A stretch of DNA of 42,208 bases, taken from a virus. The stretch covers positions 1 through 42,208 of IMG/VR virus record IMGVR_UViG_3300045284_000133; one strand, 5' to 3'. Shown here one piece after another: positions 1-7,767 of this stretch (position 1 is the stretch's first letter; every line of letters starts with the position of its first letter). The position numbers were made by a program, and so were the translations under genes. The notes under the pieces are model-generated. The model had not been told where the DNA came from. It made no database searches and saw only the letters and a list, made by a program, of their open reading frames with translations.

Positions 1-127
1 GCCATGTCAGGCGCAATTGCGCAGCCTTTTATGTGCGTCGGAGCGGTAATATCACAGGCCGTTGCCTGCTGTCCAGCCGTTTGTCGTAGTACCGCGTGGT
101 GCGCTGGCACTGTGGACACCGCGCCGT
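1..127. repeat. Terminal direct repeat, left copy (circular-closure overlap)
   Basis: These 127 bases are identical to the last 127 of the window. A single exact overlap whose length is a common assembler k-mer, with genes running straight through it (the prohead protease start codon lies at 3-5, equivalent to 42084-42086), points to a circular or circularly permuted genome. True packaged terminal repeats are possible but less likely. Bases 6-28 are the short gap between the Com-like gene and the protease start; they contain the palindrome TGCGCAATTGCGCA. Confidence 0.9.
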
Positions 128-187
128 GCAGGTGTAAGCCCCCCGCATTTCGACCAGCGGCGCGCCACAGTGGCTGCACCGTACCAT
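29..187 (-). CDS. Com-like small zinc-finger protein (52 aa)
   Basis: A 52-residue protein with Cys4, Cys7, Cys24 and Cys27 arranged CxxC...CxxC near the N-terminus and a basic tail, like the Mu Com family. In phage Mu, Com is a zinc-binding translational activator of the mom DNA-modification gene. The ATG at 187 sits one base after the MuF stop (TGACATG), so translation is probably coupled. Two methyltransferase genes lie in the same operon, but the family match rests on size and cysteine pattern, so an RNA-binding or regulatory role is inference. It could instead be a generic zinc ribbon. Confidence 0.6.
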   Translation of the reverse strand: MVRCSHCGAPLVEMRGAYTCTARCPQCQRTTRYYDKRLDSRQRPVILPLRRT

Positions 188-188
188 G

Positions 189-923
189 TCAGTCGGCCTC
201 TGTTGCATCGGCCTCCGTGCTGTACTCAATAGTGCAACGGCACTGCACCTGGCACTCGGTATCGCCAATTGGCGTTATGTCCTCAATGGGCACCCAGCCT
301 GCATCGGCCAGGTCGGGGCAGTCCTGGCAATGTTCGGCCCCGTCGTCCAGTATGCGGCGCGCCAGGGTTGCGCCCGCGTCACGTTTGGCCACCGCGTCCA
401 AATTTTGGTAGGTGCTGTAACCAGCCTCTGCATACTGGCCAGCCCTTGCCACCAACTGGGCATCGCTAACCTGGTCGCGCGCAATGTCAGCACCAAAGCC
501 CAGCATGTAGTCGTTTTGGCGGGCCACGACGTTGCCCACCCGCCCCCAGTCGCCCAATGTCATTTGCTCTTTACCGCCCTTTGCCAACACGCCCATAGTG
601 CGGTGCAGTTGTTTAATTTCCTCGCGCATGCCCAATTCAAACTCGGCCCCGCTAATGGTGCCCGCCGCCTTGGCGCGCGCCAGGTCCTGCATACGCTCCT
701 TGGCGCCCGCGCCAATGTCGCGCACCCAGCGGTTAACCGTTTGGATGCTAACTAACCGTTCGGTTTCGGTACTTACGTAGCGGTGGCGGGTGGTGTCCCA
801 CAGGAAGAACACGCCAGCAGCCAGGGCGGCCTTTAGCAGCCTATGGCGTTCCTCAGGCTGCATGTCCTGCAGTGGCTGGTCCTCTGTGTCGTCCACCTGC
901 GTGTTTTGCAATAGGTCAGGCAT
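189..923 (-). CDS. MuF/SPP1 gp7-like head morphogenesis protein
   Basis: This 244-residue protein carries, in its last 45 residues, the cysteine-rich signature of the Mu gpF/SPP1 gp7 minor head protein family: CxxC, then a short GW segment, then an IG...C...CxC block. These proteins sit inside the procapsid near the portal and help head assembly or DNA ejection. The N-terminal half is helical and charged. The ATG at 923 overlaps the methyltransferase stop by 8 bases. Position after portal and before protease and capsid is standard for HK97-type morphogenesis modules. Confidence 0.85.
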   Translation of the reverse strand: MPDLLQNTQVDDTEDQPLQDMQPEERHRLLKAALAAGVFFLWDTTRHRYVSTETERLVSIQTVNRWVRDIGAGAKERMQDLARAKAAGTISGAEFELGMREEIKQLHRTMGVLAKGGKEQMTLGDWGRVGNVVARQNDYMLGFGADIARDQVSDAQLVARAGQYAEAGYSTYQNLDAVAKRDAGATLARRILDDGAEHCQDCPDLADAGWVPIEDITPIGDTECQVQCRCTIEYSTEADATEAD

Positions 924-1623
924 CGGTTTCGTCACTGGTAATTTCCAGCCGTTGGGCCTGCTCACATTGGCCCTCGTCAATGTCCACGCCCACCGCCACC
1001 ATGCCCAGGTAGTTGGCCCAGGCCAGGGCACTGCCACGCCCGCAAAAGGGGTCAGTCACAGTTTGCACGCCACGGTTAGCCAGGTAGGTGCAGGCCAATT
1101 TGCAGGCCCCGTAGCCCGTGGCGTTTGGGTAGGTCATATGCCCCGCGTCTATAACGTCGGGCAAGGTCGTTTGGCCGTTATGCGTGCGCCGACTTATGCA
1201 CAGCATGTGGCTGTAGGTCGGGCGGTACAGGTCGACCACGCCCACCCTGCGCCGCAATACAATTTTGTGCCATACCAGGTTTAGGTGGCGGCCCTTGGCG
1301 GCGTCCATCACCAGGTGCGCCTTGCTAATGACACCGCCCCCCATGCGGCGGTCAGTTTGGTAGAAGATGGCGTAGCCGTCGGGCTGCAGGGCGTCCAGGC
1401 AGGCGTCCAGGTAGTTGTCAAACCAAATGCGGTACTGGAAGGCATCGTTTATGTCGACTTCCTGGGCGTCGGGCAGCCCCGTAAATATAGCCTCCACCTG
1501 CTGGTGGTGCTGGTCCAGGTAGTCGGCGGCATCTTTGCAGTAGACGTAGCGCGCCACAGGGGGCCGTCCTGGGGCTATTAGGGGGTCAGGCTGCGTTTTT
1601 AGGTTGGGGTCCTCGTCCTGCAT
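916..1623 (-). CDS. SAM-dependent DNA methyltransferase, TGLPD-motif family
   Basis: A 235-residue methyltransferase. The SAM-binding loop DPFCGRGS is near residue 192, followed by a GVDID strand. The catalytic position expected to be (D/S/N)PPY reads FTGLPDAQE near residue 47, ahead of the SAM loop, so the order is IV then I as in beta-class amino-methyltransferases. TSLPD/TGLPD variants occur in a recognisable phage and actinobacterial methylase family, so this is probably functional, but its target base and site are unknown. The start overlaps the HNH gene by 38 bases. Expected role: protecting phage DNA from host restriction, or altering packaging or gene control. Confidence 0.75.
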   Translation of the reverse strand: MQDEDPNLKTQPDPLIAPGRPPVARYVYCKDAADYLDQHHQQVEAIFTGLPDAQEVDINDAFQYRIWFDNYLDACLDALQPDGYAIFYQTDRRMGGGVISKAHLVMDAAKGRHLNLVWHKIVLRRRVGVVDLYRPTYSHMLCISRRTHNGQTTLPDVIDAGHMTYPNATGYGACKLACTYLANRGVQTVTDPFCGRGSALAWANYLGMVAVGVDIDEGQCEQAQRLEITSDETDA

Positions 1624-1843
1624 CGTGCTCCTGGGCGTGGCACCAACGGCACAACACCCTTAAATCGCCGTCCCACTCCCGACCCAGCCTTGCGTAGGTC
1701 AGGTGGTGTACTTGTAGGCCATAGGGCCTTTGGCACCGCTCGCACTTGTAGCCCGCCAAGGCCAGGCTGCGCCAACGGCGTACCTGCCACGCTGCACTGT
1801 GCAGGTACAGGCGGTATTCGGGGCTATGGGTGCGCCTTGGCAT
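1586..1843 (-). CDS. HNH endonuclease
   Basis: An 85-residue compact HNH nuclease. Structural zinc pairs are Cys34/Cys37 and Cys65/Cys68, the metal-binding HH is at 46-47, and the closing histidines are at 69 and 73. It lies between portal and methyltransferase, overlapping both (20 and 38 bases). Phage HNH proteins beside the terminase and portal often assist the large terminase in DNA cleavage during packaging, as in HK97 gp74. That role fits the location here but is inferred; a homing endonuclease is less likely because the gene is tightly built into the operon. Confidence 0.85.
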   Translation of the reverse strand: MPRRTHSPEYRLYLHSAAWQVRRWRSLALAGYKCERCQRPYGLQVHHLTYARLGREWDGDLRVLCRWCHAQEHDAGRGPQPKNAA

Positions 1844-3248
1844 CTAACACGCCCTGGGCGTCCACTGGGGCCACCCGTTCAAACCACGCATCTAACTGAT
1901 CCAGGTCGTGCTGGCCTGGCCCGACATTGCCCAGGGCCTTCTTGTCGGCGCCCTTTAGGCTGCCAAAGGCCACAGGTGCTGCAGGCGCGCCCGCCTTCGG
2001 GCTGTATATTTCGTCGTCGGGTTCGCTTTGTTTGTCCAGGTCGGCGCGGGCCTCACTGCGTTTTAGTATGCCCCCCACATAAGCCTCCGTGGTGCGTTTG
2101 TACAGGTCGTTTTCGTTGTCACGCAGTGCCGTTATTTCCGACAACTCAAACTCCACCCAGTAGTCGTCCACGTTGTCGGTGGGTGCTATAAAGTCCAGCA
2201 GCAACTGCTCGCGCAACACGCTGGCAATTATGTTTAGGGTTGGCACCACGCACTGCTCCCACGCCAGGCGTTCAGCGGTTTCAATGTTGCTGTAGGTGGC
2301 ACGGTCCAGGTGCGACCCATAGCCCAGCACTGCGCCAGGTATGCCCAGCACCGCCGCCACCCTTTCCTCCGGTATGCGCCTGGCCTTGTCTACCGCCAGG
2401 TCGTCGGGCGACAGGCCCATCATTGTGATCTTTACGGGGCGTTCAAAGGCCAGCACCTTGCCAGCGTTTGCGCCCGTGGTGCCTTCCATTGCCTCGCGTT
2501 TCATCACCTCGGGTTTTAGCTGGTACATGCCCGTCGGGTCGGGTTCGGGGCTAATGCAGTAAGGGGGCACGCCAAAGTTTTCGGTTAGGGCGCGGGTGTA
2601 CTTTGTCAGGGCTTCGTCGGCCAGTACTTCCAGCCACAGGCTGTCTATGGGTGCCAGGCCCAGGCGCGGGTCGGCGGGGTCCAGGGCGTGCCTAAAGTGT
2701 ATTAGGTCCTGGGGCAGTATCTGTTCCTCGCGGCCTTGCGGGTCCACGTAGGTGTAGTAGCTAATGAATTCCTCGCCACCCTGCACCGTGTACACCTTTA
2801 CGTTGCCACTGTCCAACGGCCACAGTTGCTGCACCTGGCCTGTAACCTTGTTGCGTGACTTAAACCAGTAGACATTGCCGTAGACGATCCACTTATAGGC
2901 GAAGTCCTGAATGAGTAGTTCGCCTGTCATATACGGGTTCGGCCTGGCCAGCAGGTCCAGCAGCGGGTGGTCCGCTATGGGCGTGTAGGTGTCGTCGGGC
3001 TGCAGTTGCATTACCTGGGGCGGCGGCTCCGTTAGCACCGTGCCCAGCCAGTTAATGGGGGCCATCATTAGGCTGCTTTGGGTCACGTTGCGGCGTTCGG
3101 TCAGGCTAATGGCCCCGCGTTGGTCGGGCCAGTTGGGCCAAAAAATTTGGGCCTGCACGCTGTTAGGGTAGGCCGTGGGCCATTGGACCTGCTGCCCCTG
3201 TGGGTTTAGCCAGGTCAGGCCTTTGCGTAGTACGTCACGTAATGCCAT
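1824..3248 (-). CDS. HK97-type portal protein
   Basis: A 474-residue portal subunit. The early segment with PINWLGTVL, HPLLDLLARPNPYMTGELL near residue 100 and the following FAYKWIVYGNVYWFK region are typical of the HK97/SPP1 portal fold, the dodecameric ring at the unique capsid vertex through which DNA is packaged and released. A near-perfect Shine-Dalgarno site (GGAGGTGA) precedes the ATG. The C-terminus is acidic and alanine-rich and overlaps the HNH start by 20 bases. It follows the large terminase by 4 bases. Confidence 0.92.
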   Translation of the reverse strand: MALRDVLRKGLTWLNPQGQQVQWPTAYPNSVQAQIFWPNWPDQRGAISLTERRNVTQSSLMMAPINWLGTVLTEPPPQVMQLQPDDTYTPIADHPLLDLLARPNPYMTGELLIQDFAYKWIVYGNVYWFKSRNKVTGQVQQLWPLDSGNVKVYTVQGGEEFISYYTYVDPQGREEQILPQDLIHFRHALDPADPRLGLAPIDSLWLEVLADEALTKYTRALTENFGVPPYCISPEPDPTGMYQLKPEVMKREAMEGTTGANAGKVLAFERPVKITMMGLSPDDLAVDKARRIPEERVAAVLGIPGAVLGYGSHLDRATYSNIETAERLAWEQCVVPTLNIIASVLREQLLLDFIAPTDNVDDYWVEFELSEITALRDNENDLYKRTTEAYVGGILKRSEARADLDKQSEPDDEIYSPKAGAPAAPVAFGSLKGADKKALGNVGPGQHDLDQLDAWFERVAPVDAQGVLDAKAHP

Positions 3249-3252
3249 AGGG

Positions 3253-4458
3253 TCACCTCCGAACTGGCGAAATTAAACACATGCGCCAGGCCAGGGCGCG
3301 GGCTATTACTGTGTCGTCGTGGCAACCGTCGGCGGCCTGGTAGTGCGGGCGGTTAGTGGCGGGCGAAATCTTACACTCGAAACTTTCAAGCTCTGCCGTT
3401 GCCCAGGGCAGGTCCAGCCACCGCCCCTCTTTGCGCTCAAACGCCAGGGCCAAACTTTGTATCAGTGCAGGTTTGGTGGTGCCGCTGGTAATAAAGCCCT
3501 GCACGTTGCAGCCTGCGTCCAGTAGGGCCTCGACGTTGGGCGCGCCAATGCTGTTTAGCTCCGCCAGCATTTCGGCCTGCCACCTGTCGGCCAGTATTTT
3601 TATGCGGTCACGCTGTTGCTGCCAGGGCAGGCGTATGTGTCGGTCAAGTGCCACCTCCGTGTGGCAGTCGGCGCAAAACACCGACAGCACCGTGGCGTCC
3701 ACTTGCTGCCCCCAGTCCAGGCCCGCAACTATGCGGTGGCCTGCGTGGTCTAAGGGGTCACTGTCGGCGGGTGCTGTCAGACAATCATTAAAGCCCCTAA
3801 ACACCGTGGCGTCACTTTCTAAAAACTCGGCTTCAAGCTCCTGTTTACGGGCGGCCTCTGTCAGGTCGTCGGCCAGGTCGTCAATGGCGGCGGTCACCAG
3901 GTACGGGTTTTGGTAGGTCGTAAAGTGGAAGGCCTGCCAACGGCCCGTGGTGTCCTGGCGCGCCTTGTCGTACAGGTCACGGAAGGCACCACGGGGGCGG
4001 GGGCTGCTTAACATATACGCAGTGCCGTCGTTGTCTATAAGCATCGGGCCAACGGCCTCCCAAATGTCAGGCGCAAGTAATGCGCATTCGTCCAACACCA
4101 GGAAGTCGCAATAGTCGCCCCGCAAGGCGTCGGGGTTGCTGGCAGTCTTAACACGTATCTGGCCCCCTGACTGTGCGCAGGTCAGTATGCGCCGTGACTC
4201 GTTGCGTTTTAGCACCTGGGCCGTTATGGCGTCCTGGCACCACACGGTAACCTTTGACCAGAAGGCATCGGCCTGGTCCTGCGTTGCGCTGCATAGCAGT
4301 ATGCGCTGGCCGTCAAACAGGCGTTCAACCGACTCAATGGCCGCCAACGTTGTTTTGCCACCGCGTCGACCTGCACAAATAACCTTACGTTTTGCCTGAC
4401 TTGCCCGTATCGCTACCTGCTGGTCGTGCGGGTTTGGCAGGTTTATGTCTATCTCCAT
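3253..4458 (-). CDS. terL: Terminase large subunit
   Basis: A 401-residue packaging motor. Walker A AGRRGGKT is at 29-36, Walker B LVLDE at 120-124, and an SSP coupling motif at about 151-153. The C-terminal RNase H-like nuclease shows GLDWG with Asp248 and the late acidic pair at 381-382. It pumps DNA into the prohead and cuts concatemers. The 74-base overlap with the small terminase, with no clear Shine-Dalgarno site of its own, suggests coupled translation. Family assignment is secure; the packaging type (headful or cohesive) cannot be told. Confidence 0.95.
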   Translation of the reverse strand: MEIDINLPNPHDQQVAIRASQAKRKVICAGRRGGKTTLAAIESVERLFDGQRILLCSATQDQADAFWSKVTVWCQDAITAQVLKRNESRRILTCAQSGGQIRVKTASNPDALRGDYCDFLVLDECALLAPDIWEAVGPMLIDNDGTAYMLSSPRPRGAFRDLYDKARQDTTGRWQAFHFTTYQNPYLVTAAIDDLADDLTEAARKQELEAEFLESDATVFRGFNDCLTAPADSDPLDHAGHRIVAGLDWGQQVDATVLSVFCADCHTEVALDRHIRLPWQQQRDRIKILADRWQAEMLAELNSIGAPNVEALLDAGCNVQGFITSGTTKPALIQSLALAFERKEGRWLDLPWATAELESFECKISPATNRPHYQAADGCHDDTVIARALAWRMCLISPVRR

Positions 4459-4837
4459 CGGTATGCTTTATGTTTACTACCACCTCTGACTGGCCCTGCT
4501 CGCGTGGCGCCCAACGGTCAGGGTGTCGACGGGCCAGCATTGTGGCAGCGGCGCGCCAGTCGTGCGGAAATTGCGCGCGCCAAAACGTCAATGCAGCAAG
4601 CTCTGCCTGGGCCTCGGCCTGCTGTACCGCCACAAAGAAATCGAAATATTCACCACTGGTTTCTTTGCGCCCTTTGGCCATCCAGTAGTGGAAGGTGGCA
4701 TCGTGTATGCCCGCATAAGTGCAGGCACTGGTGAAGTACATGCCCTGGCGTATAGCCGTTAGCAGGCGGTCCACCACATCGGGTGTTAGCTTGCTGGGGC
4801 GTCCTCTGCCGTTGGTGCCGTTGCCGTTTTGTGCCAT
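4385..4837 (-). CDS. terS: Terminase small subunit
   Basis: A 150-residue protein with an N-terminal helix-turn-helix of the homeodomain-like type (RGRPSKLTPDVVDRLLTAI, then the recognition-like AGIHDATFHYWMAKG), as in many small terminases that recognise the packaging site. A helical oligomerisation region follows, then a basic proline-rich tail. Its start shares one base with the stop of the ParB-methyltransferase gene (TAATG), and it overlaps the large terminase by 74 bases. The assignment comes from the HTH plus position directly before terL. Confidence 0.85.
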   Translation of the reverse strand: MAQNGNGTNGRGRPSKLTPDVVDRLLTAIRQGMYFTSACTYAGIHDATFHYWMAKGRKETSGEYFDFFVAVQQAEAQAELAALTFWRAQFPHDWRAAATMLARRHPDRWAPREQGQSEVVVNIKHTDGDRHKPAKPARPAGSDTGKSGKT

Positions 4838-6276
4838 TACGCATCGCTGGGCTTCTGGAAAACCAACACAGGCTCCGTGCCTATTTCTTGCGCCCCGCGC
4901 CCAAAACGGTAATGCAGTTGGAATTCTTCGGTTCGTACATACGCAAACCCAGCCTTTACGGCGGCCTGCATAGTCCAGTCAATCATTGGCACCTTCTCAG
5001 GGCCGTGTTTGTAGTCCATCACATTCAGCACCGCATACCTGCCAGGTTTTAGGGCAGCGTATTGCAGGCGCAGCATCGGTTCCAGGAACCCCGCCCGCCA
5101 GGTGTCGGCGGTGGTGTAGCGCACGTCACTCTGCGTCGGCTCGTCACAATAACGCTCACGGGCAAAGTAAGGTGGGCTGGTAAACGCAAAGTCTGCACGG
5201 CCTGCCAGCACGTGCGGGTACATGTCCTCGGCGGCCTCACAGTAAAGCTCCACACGGTCACTGTAGCCCAGGTCGGCGGCCATACGCAGGTTGGCGGCGT
5301 GCGTTGCAGTCGACGGGTCTATGCCAATGTAACGGCCACGGGGGCAGGCGGCCATAAAGCCCACCAGGCGGCCACCGTACCCTGTCGACGTGTCCAACAC
5401 CACGCTGTCGGGCTGGCAGTAGCCACGGTAGAACATTGCGGCAAACCCTGGGCGGAAGTTGGTCGGCGGCGCGGTGCCAGTAAGGGACAGGGCCGTAAAG
5501 TAATGGTCCGGTATACCGTCGCCCACGTCCAGGCTAACACGCAGGGCCTTACGCAACAGGCGGTCATCGTTGAACACGTCCAGGGTGGGTTTGGCGTGGC
5601 CCGTGCGGGCGGTGTAGCGGTGCGTGTGGTAGGTGTCGGCCACCTGGTAACCCGTGCTGGTATGCGCCAGTTGGTCTATGCCCATTTGGGCCAGTTCGTT
5701 TAGCTCCTGCATACAAACGTGCAGTGGCTGGTGGCGGTAAGGGAAGCCCGTTTTGCGGAACCAGTCAAAGGCCGCGTCTATTACCTGGTCGTCGGTGTAG
5801 ATGATGCTGGGCGGCGTACCCTGGCGCACGGCCACGCCTGCAGCGGTCAGGGCTTTGGTAAACATGCGGGCCAGGTCGGCGTTTTCGTTTTCAATGGCAT
5901 CGGTCAGGGCCTTCAGCATGTCGCCGTCGGTTTTGGCCATTGCGCCCAGCGGGTCCAGGGTGGCCAGCACGAAGTCTGCTTCTTCGTCGTCCAGGTCGAC
6001 TATTAGCACGGGCACTTCTGCGTCGGGCGTAGTGGCTGCACGCAGGTGACCGTCCAGCAGCAGCAACTGCCCGTCCACCTCGCGTGCTATTAAGGCGTCG
6101 GCGTAGCCCACTTTGGCCAGGGCGCCACGCAGGGCCTGCACCTGGAATTGCGGGTGCCGCCGCCAGTTCTTAGGGTTCTCTACCAGGTCGCCCGCCCGCA
6201 CGTGGCGCAGTTCTTTGACACGGGAACGCGGGGTTAGGGTCGGGGCGGGGGCGTCGGGTTTAGGTGTTGCTGCCAT
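4837..6276 (-). CDS. ParB-domain / DNA methyltransferase fusion
   Basis: A 479-residue two-part protein. Residues about 20-120 form a ParB/Srx-like N-terminal domain (LVENPKNWRRHP ... LLLDGHLRA). The C-terminal half is a SAM methyltransferase with SAM loop LDTSTGYGGR near residue 300, GIDPS after it, and catalytic TSPPY near residue 365. The order is SAM loop first, then TSPPY, the reverse of the common ParB-N6/N4 fusions, but matching a phage methylase family with FAFSSPPYF followed by DE.TQS. The likely activity is adenine-N6 or cytosine-N4 methylation. It lies immediately before terS, so marking of packaging or restriction sites is plausible but inferred. Confidence 0.85.
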   Translation of the reverse strand: MAATPKPDAPAPTLTPRSRVKELRHVRAGDLVENPKNWRRHPQFQVQALRGALAKVGYADALIAREVDGQLLLLDGHLRAATTPDAEVPVLIVDLDDEEADFVLATLDPLGAMAKTDGDMLKALTDAIENENADLARMFTKALTAAGVAVRQGTPPSIIYTDDQVIDAAFDWFRKTGFPYRHQPLHVCMQELNELAQMGIDQLAHTSTGYQVADTYHTHRYTARTGHAKPTLDVFNDDRLLRKALRVSLDVGDGIPDHYFTALSLTGTAPPTNFRPGFAAMFYRGYCQPDSVVLDTSTGYGGRLVGFMAACPRGRYIGIDPSTATHAANLRMAADLGYSDRVELYCEAAEDMYPHVLAGRADFAFTSPPYFARERYCDEPTQSDVRYTTADTWRAGFLEPMLRLQYAALKPGRYAVLNVMDYKHGPEKVPMIDWTMQAAVKAGFAYVRTEEFQLHYRFGRGAQEIGTEPVLVFQKPSDA

Positions 6277-6386
6277 TACAATCCGTAAGACATAGCCTCA
6301 TAGGCCAGGTAGCCAATAAACAAACAAACGGCCAGCCAGGCCAGGTAGTAGACGCACAGGGCGATCGTTTTAAGTCTTTCATTCAA
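6276..6386 (-). CDS. Tiny single-pass membrane protein (36 aa, TTG start)
   Basis: A 36-residue frame starting at TTG 6386 inside the end of the upstream gene and ending in TAA that overlaps the next ATG (TAATG). Residues 8-29 form one continuous hydrophobic helix rich in Leu, Tyr, Trp and Ala, followed by a short tail. Tight end coupling on both sides supports a real gene, but no ATG or GTG start exists in frame and no family is recognised. A role in membrane perturbation or lysis is possible given neighbouring tiny membrane genes. Confidence 0.45.
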   Translation of the reverse strand: MNERLKTIALCVYYLAWLAVCLFIGYLAYEAMSYGL

Positions 6387-6615
6387 TGCGCCACGGGTGC
6401 AACAACGTAGGCGGTGGCTGGGTCACCTGTTGCAGCAGGTCGGCGTAAACGGCCAGTTTAGCGGCGTGGGTTTCCAACCTGGTCAGGTCCACGTCGGTAA
6501 CTGCGTGCGTGGCCGCCAGGTCGGTGGCCAGGGTGCGCACCACCTGCACCTCACTTTGCAGGCGGTCCATCACGCTGCGTATCACTTCTGTTTTTTGCTC
6601 GGTGGTCGTTGTCAC
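6379..6615 (-). CDS. Small helical protein, function unknown (78 aa)
   Basis: Seventy-eight residues, almost wholly predicted helical and coiled-coil-like, with no cysteines and no membrane segment. It starts at GTG overlapping the previous stop (GTGA), a strong sign of translational coupling. It lies within the cluster of three tiny membrane proteins at 6276-6901. No homology recognised. Could be a soluble partner or regulator of the membrane proteins. Confidence 0.6.
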   Translation of the reverse strand: MTTTTEQKTEVIRSVMDRLQSEVQVVRTLATDLAATHAVTDVDLTRLETHAAKLAVYADLLQQVTQPPPTLLHPWRIE

Positions 6616-6779
6616 GGCACCTTGCGCCCCGTGTCGTCGGGGTCCTTACTAGCGCGGTCGTCCTCGTCCTTGTGCGCCCAGATGATTATCAGTTTGACAA
6701 AGATCATAACGGCGACCAGGCCGCCGCCGAAGATCAGTAGCACCACCAGCCAGTCACGCCAAGGGTGTTCGCCGTTCAT
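6612..6779 (-). CDS. Small membrane protein (55 aa), lysis-like
   Basis: Fifty-five residues: a short polar N-terminus, one strongly hydrophobic helix at about 10-34, then an acidic and basic cytoplasm-type tail (HKDEDDRASKD). The ATG at 6779 overlaps the previous stop as ATGA and its own stop overlaps the next GTG. Single-helix proteins of this shape occur among holins, antiholins and spanin components, but nothing in the sequence fixes the role. Confidence 0.55.
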   Translation of the reverse strand: MNGEHPWRDWLVVLLIFGGGLVAVMIFVKLIIIWAHKDEDDRASKDPDDTGRKVP

Positions 6780-6901
6780 TTACGCTTTCTGTACCGCACC
6801 CTGCGCTCGCGCCAGATATAGAAACGCACTGCTGTGGCGGCAATGACCAACAGCAGTGCATAGGCGGCCAGCAGTACCAGGGCATTACGCCACGGGAACA
6901 C
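6776..6901 (-). CDS. Small membrane protein (41 aa, GTG start)
   Basis: Forty-one residues starting at GTG 6901, six bases after the stop of the upstream gene. One hydrophobic helix (about 7-27) is followed by a very basic tail (RERRVRYRKRK), giving a clear N-out/C-in signal by the positive-inside rule. It overlaps the next gene as ATGA. It is the first of four linked tiny genes, three with membrane helices. A holin-like role is a guess. Confidence 0.55.
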   Translation of the reverse strand: MFPWRNALVLLAAYALLLVIAATAVRFYIWRERRVRYRKRK

Positions 6902-6906
6902 ACTGG

Positions 6907-7212
6907 TTAGGTGGTGATCTTCAGCAGAGCAACGTCCTCGCCCCCTGCGTAGTCGGTGCCGTTTTTGCTAATGGCGTACACCCCTGCCTCCCAGTCGGCC
7001 AATGCGAAGGACCCCGCTGCACCTGCTGGGTAGGCCTTGGCGGCGGCAAAGTCTAAATCTTCCTGGGTAATGGCGTTGGCCCCGCCGCTGTTAAAGCCCA
7101 GTTTGTTTATTTCGCTGTCGTAGTCCTGGGCCTGTTTCAGGGTGTTAACCAGTTGGGTGGCCAGGCCGCGCCCGCTAGTGATGTAACTGGTTTTCTTTGG
7201 GTTCTCTGGCAT
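6907..7212 (-). CDS. Hypothetical protein between tail fibre and terminase genes (101 aa)
   Basis: A 101-residue soluble protein, beginning with a lysine-rich stretch, helical through the middle (LVNTLKQAQDYDSEINKLGF) and ending in beta-type segments. A clear Shine-Dalgarno (GAAAGGA) precedes its ATG. No family recognised. Position after the fibre and coiled-coil genes hints at a virion or tail-fibre accessory role, but this is only context. Confidence 0.7.
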   Translation of the reverse strand: MPENPKKTSYITSGRGLATQLVNTLKQAQDYDSEINKLGFNSGGANAITQEDLDFAAAKAYPAGAAGSFALADWEAGVYAISKNGTDYAGGEDVALLKITT

Positions 7213-7234
7213 GGCGTCCTTTCGGGGTTAAGGG

Positions 7235-7756
7235 TTACTTCTTTGGTTGGCCAGTCGGGGGCAAGCCAGCATCGGGTTGGCCTGGGCTGCCTGGCTTCCC
7301 ACCTGGCACGGGTTGGCCGCTGATGTGGCCAGGCTGCCCACCAGGCACTGGTTGGCCACTAATGTGGCCTTGCCCTGGTAGGCCCTGGTCGGGGCGGTCA
7401 GGTCGACCACCAGGCAATGAGTTGTCAATGCTGCCCCCACCTGGCAGGCCCTGGTCAGGGTGGGCGCCGCTGGGCAGGTCGTGGCCTGGCGTTGCGCCCG
7501 TCGGCGGTGGCGTGCCCGCTGTCGGCGGGTGGGCCACCTGTTGGGCCTGCTGTGCCGTGTAGGCTACGCTCTTGGCACAGTCCTCTGCCTGTTTTGCCAG
7601 GTCTTCCAGTTCGTGTTTGGCAGCGGTGCCTTTGACGGCGGCCTGTTTAAGGGCCTGGGCTATTTCTTTTTGGCGGCCAGCAATGTACTCCAAGTCCTGG
7701 GCAATTGCCTTTGTGCCCGCCTGTATGGTGTTTAGTGACTGTTGCATATCGCCCAT
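7235..7756 (-). CDS. Coiled-coil protein with Gly/Pro-rich repeat tail (173 aa)
   Basis: Residues 1-75 form an alanine- and glutamine-rich amphipathic helix typical of a trimeric or dimeric coiled coil. Residues 80-173 are a low-complexity Gly-Pro-Gln tail containing a near-exact repeat of GHISGQPVPGG and several GLPG units, similar to collagen-like stalks of phage fibres. The Shine-Dalgarno is AAAGGAG. Immediately downstream of the large tail-fibre gene, so a fibre-associated or capsid-decoration protein is likely; no family recognised. Confidence 0.7.
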   Translation of the reverse strand: MGDMQQSLNTIQAGTKAIAQDLEYIAGRQKEIAQALKQAAVKGTAAKHELEDLAKQAEDCAKSVAYTAQQAQQVAHPPTAGTPPPTGATPGHDLPSGAHPDQGLPGGGSIDNSLPGGRPDRPDQGLPGQGHISGQPVPGGQPGHISGQPVPGGKPGSPGQPDAGLPPTGQPKK

Positions 7757-7767
7757 AAGTTACTCCT

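Noticed and set aside
1586-1843. Homing HNH endonuclease
   Set aside because: Gene is woven into the operon by overlaps on both sides and sits in the packaging module, as in HK97-like phages.
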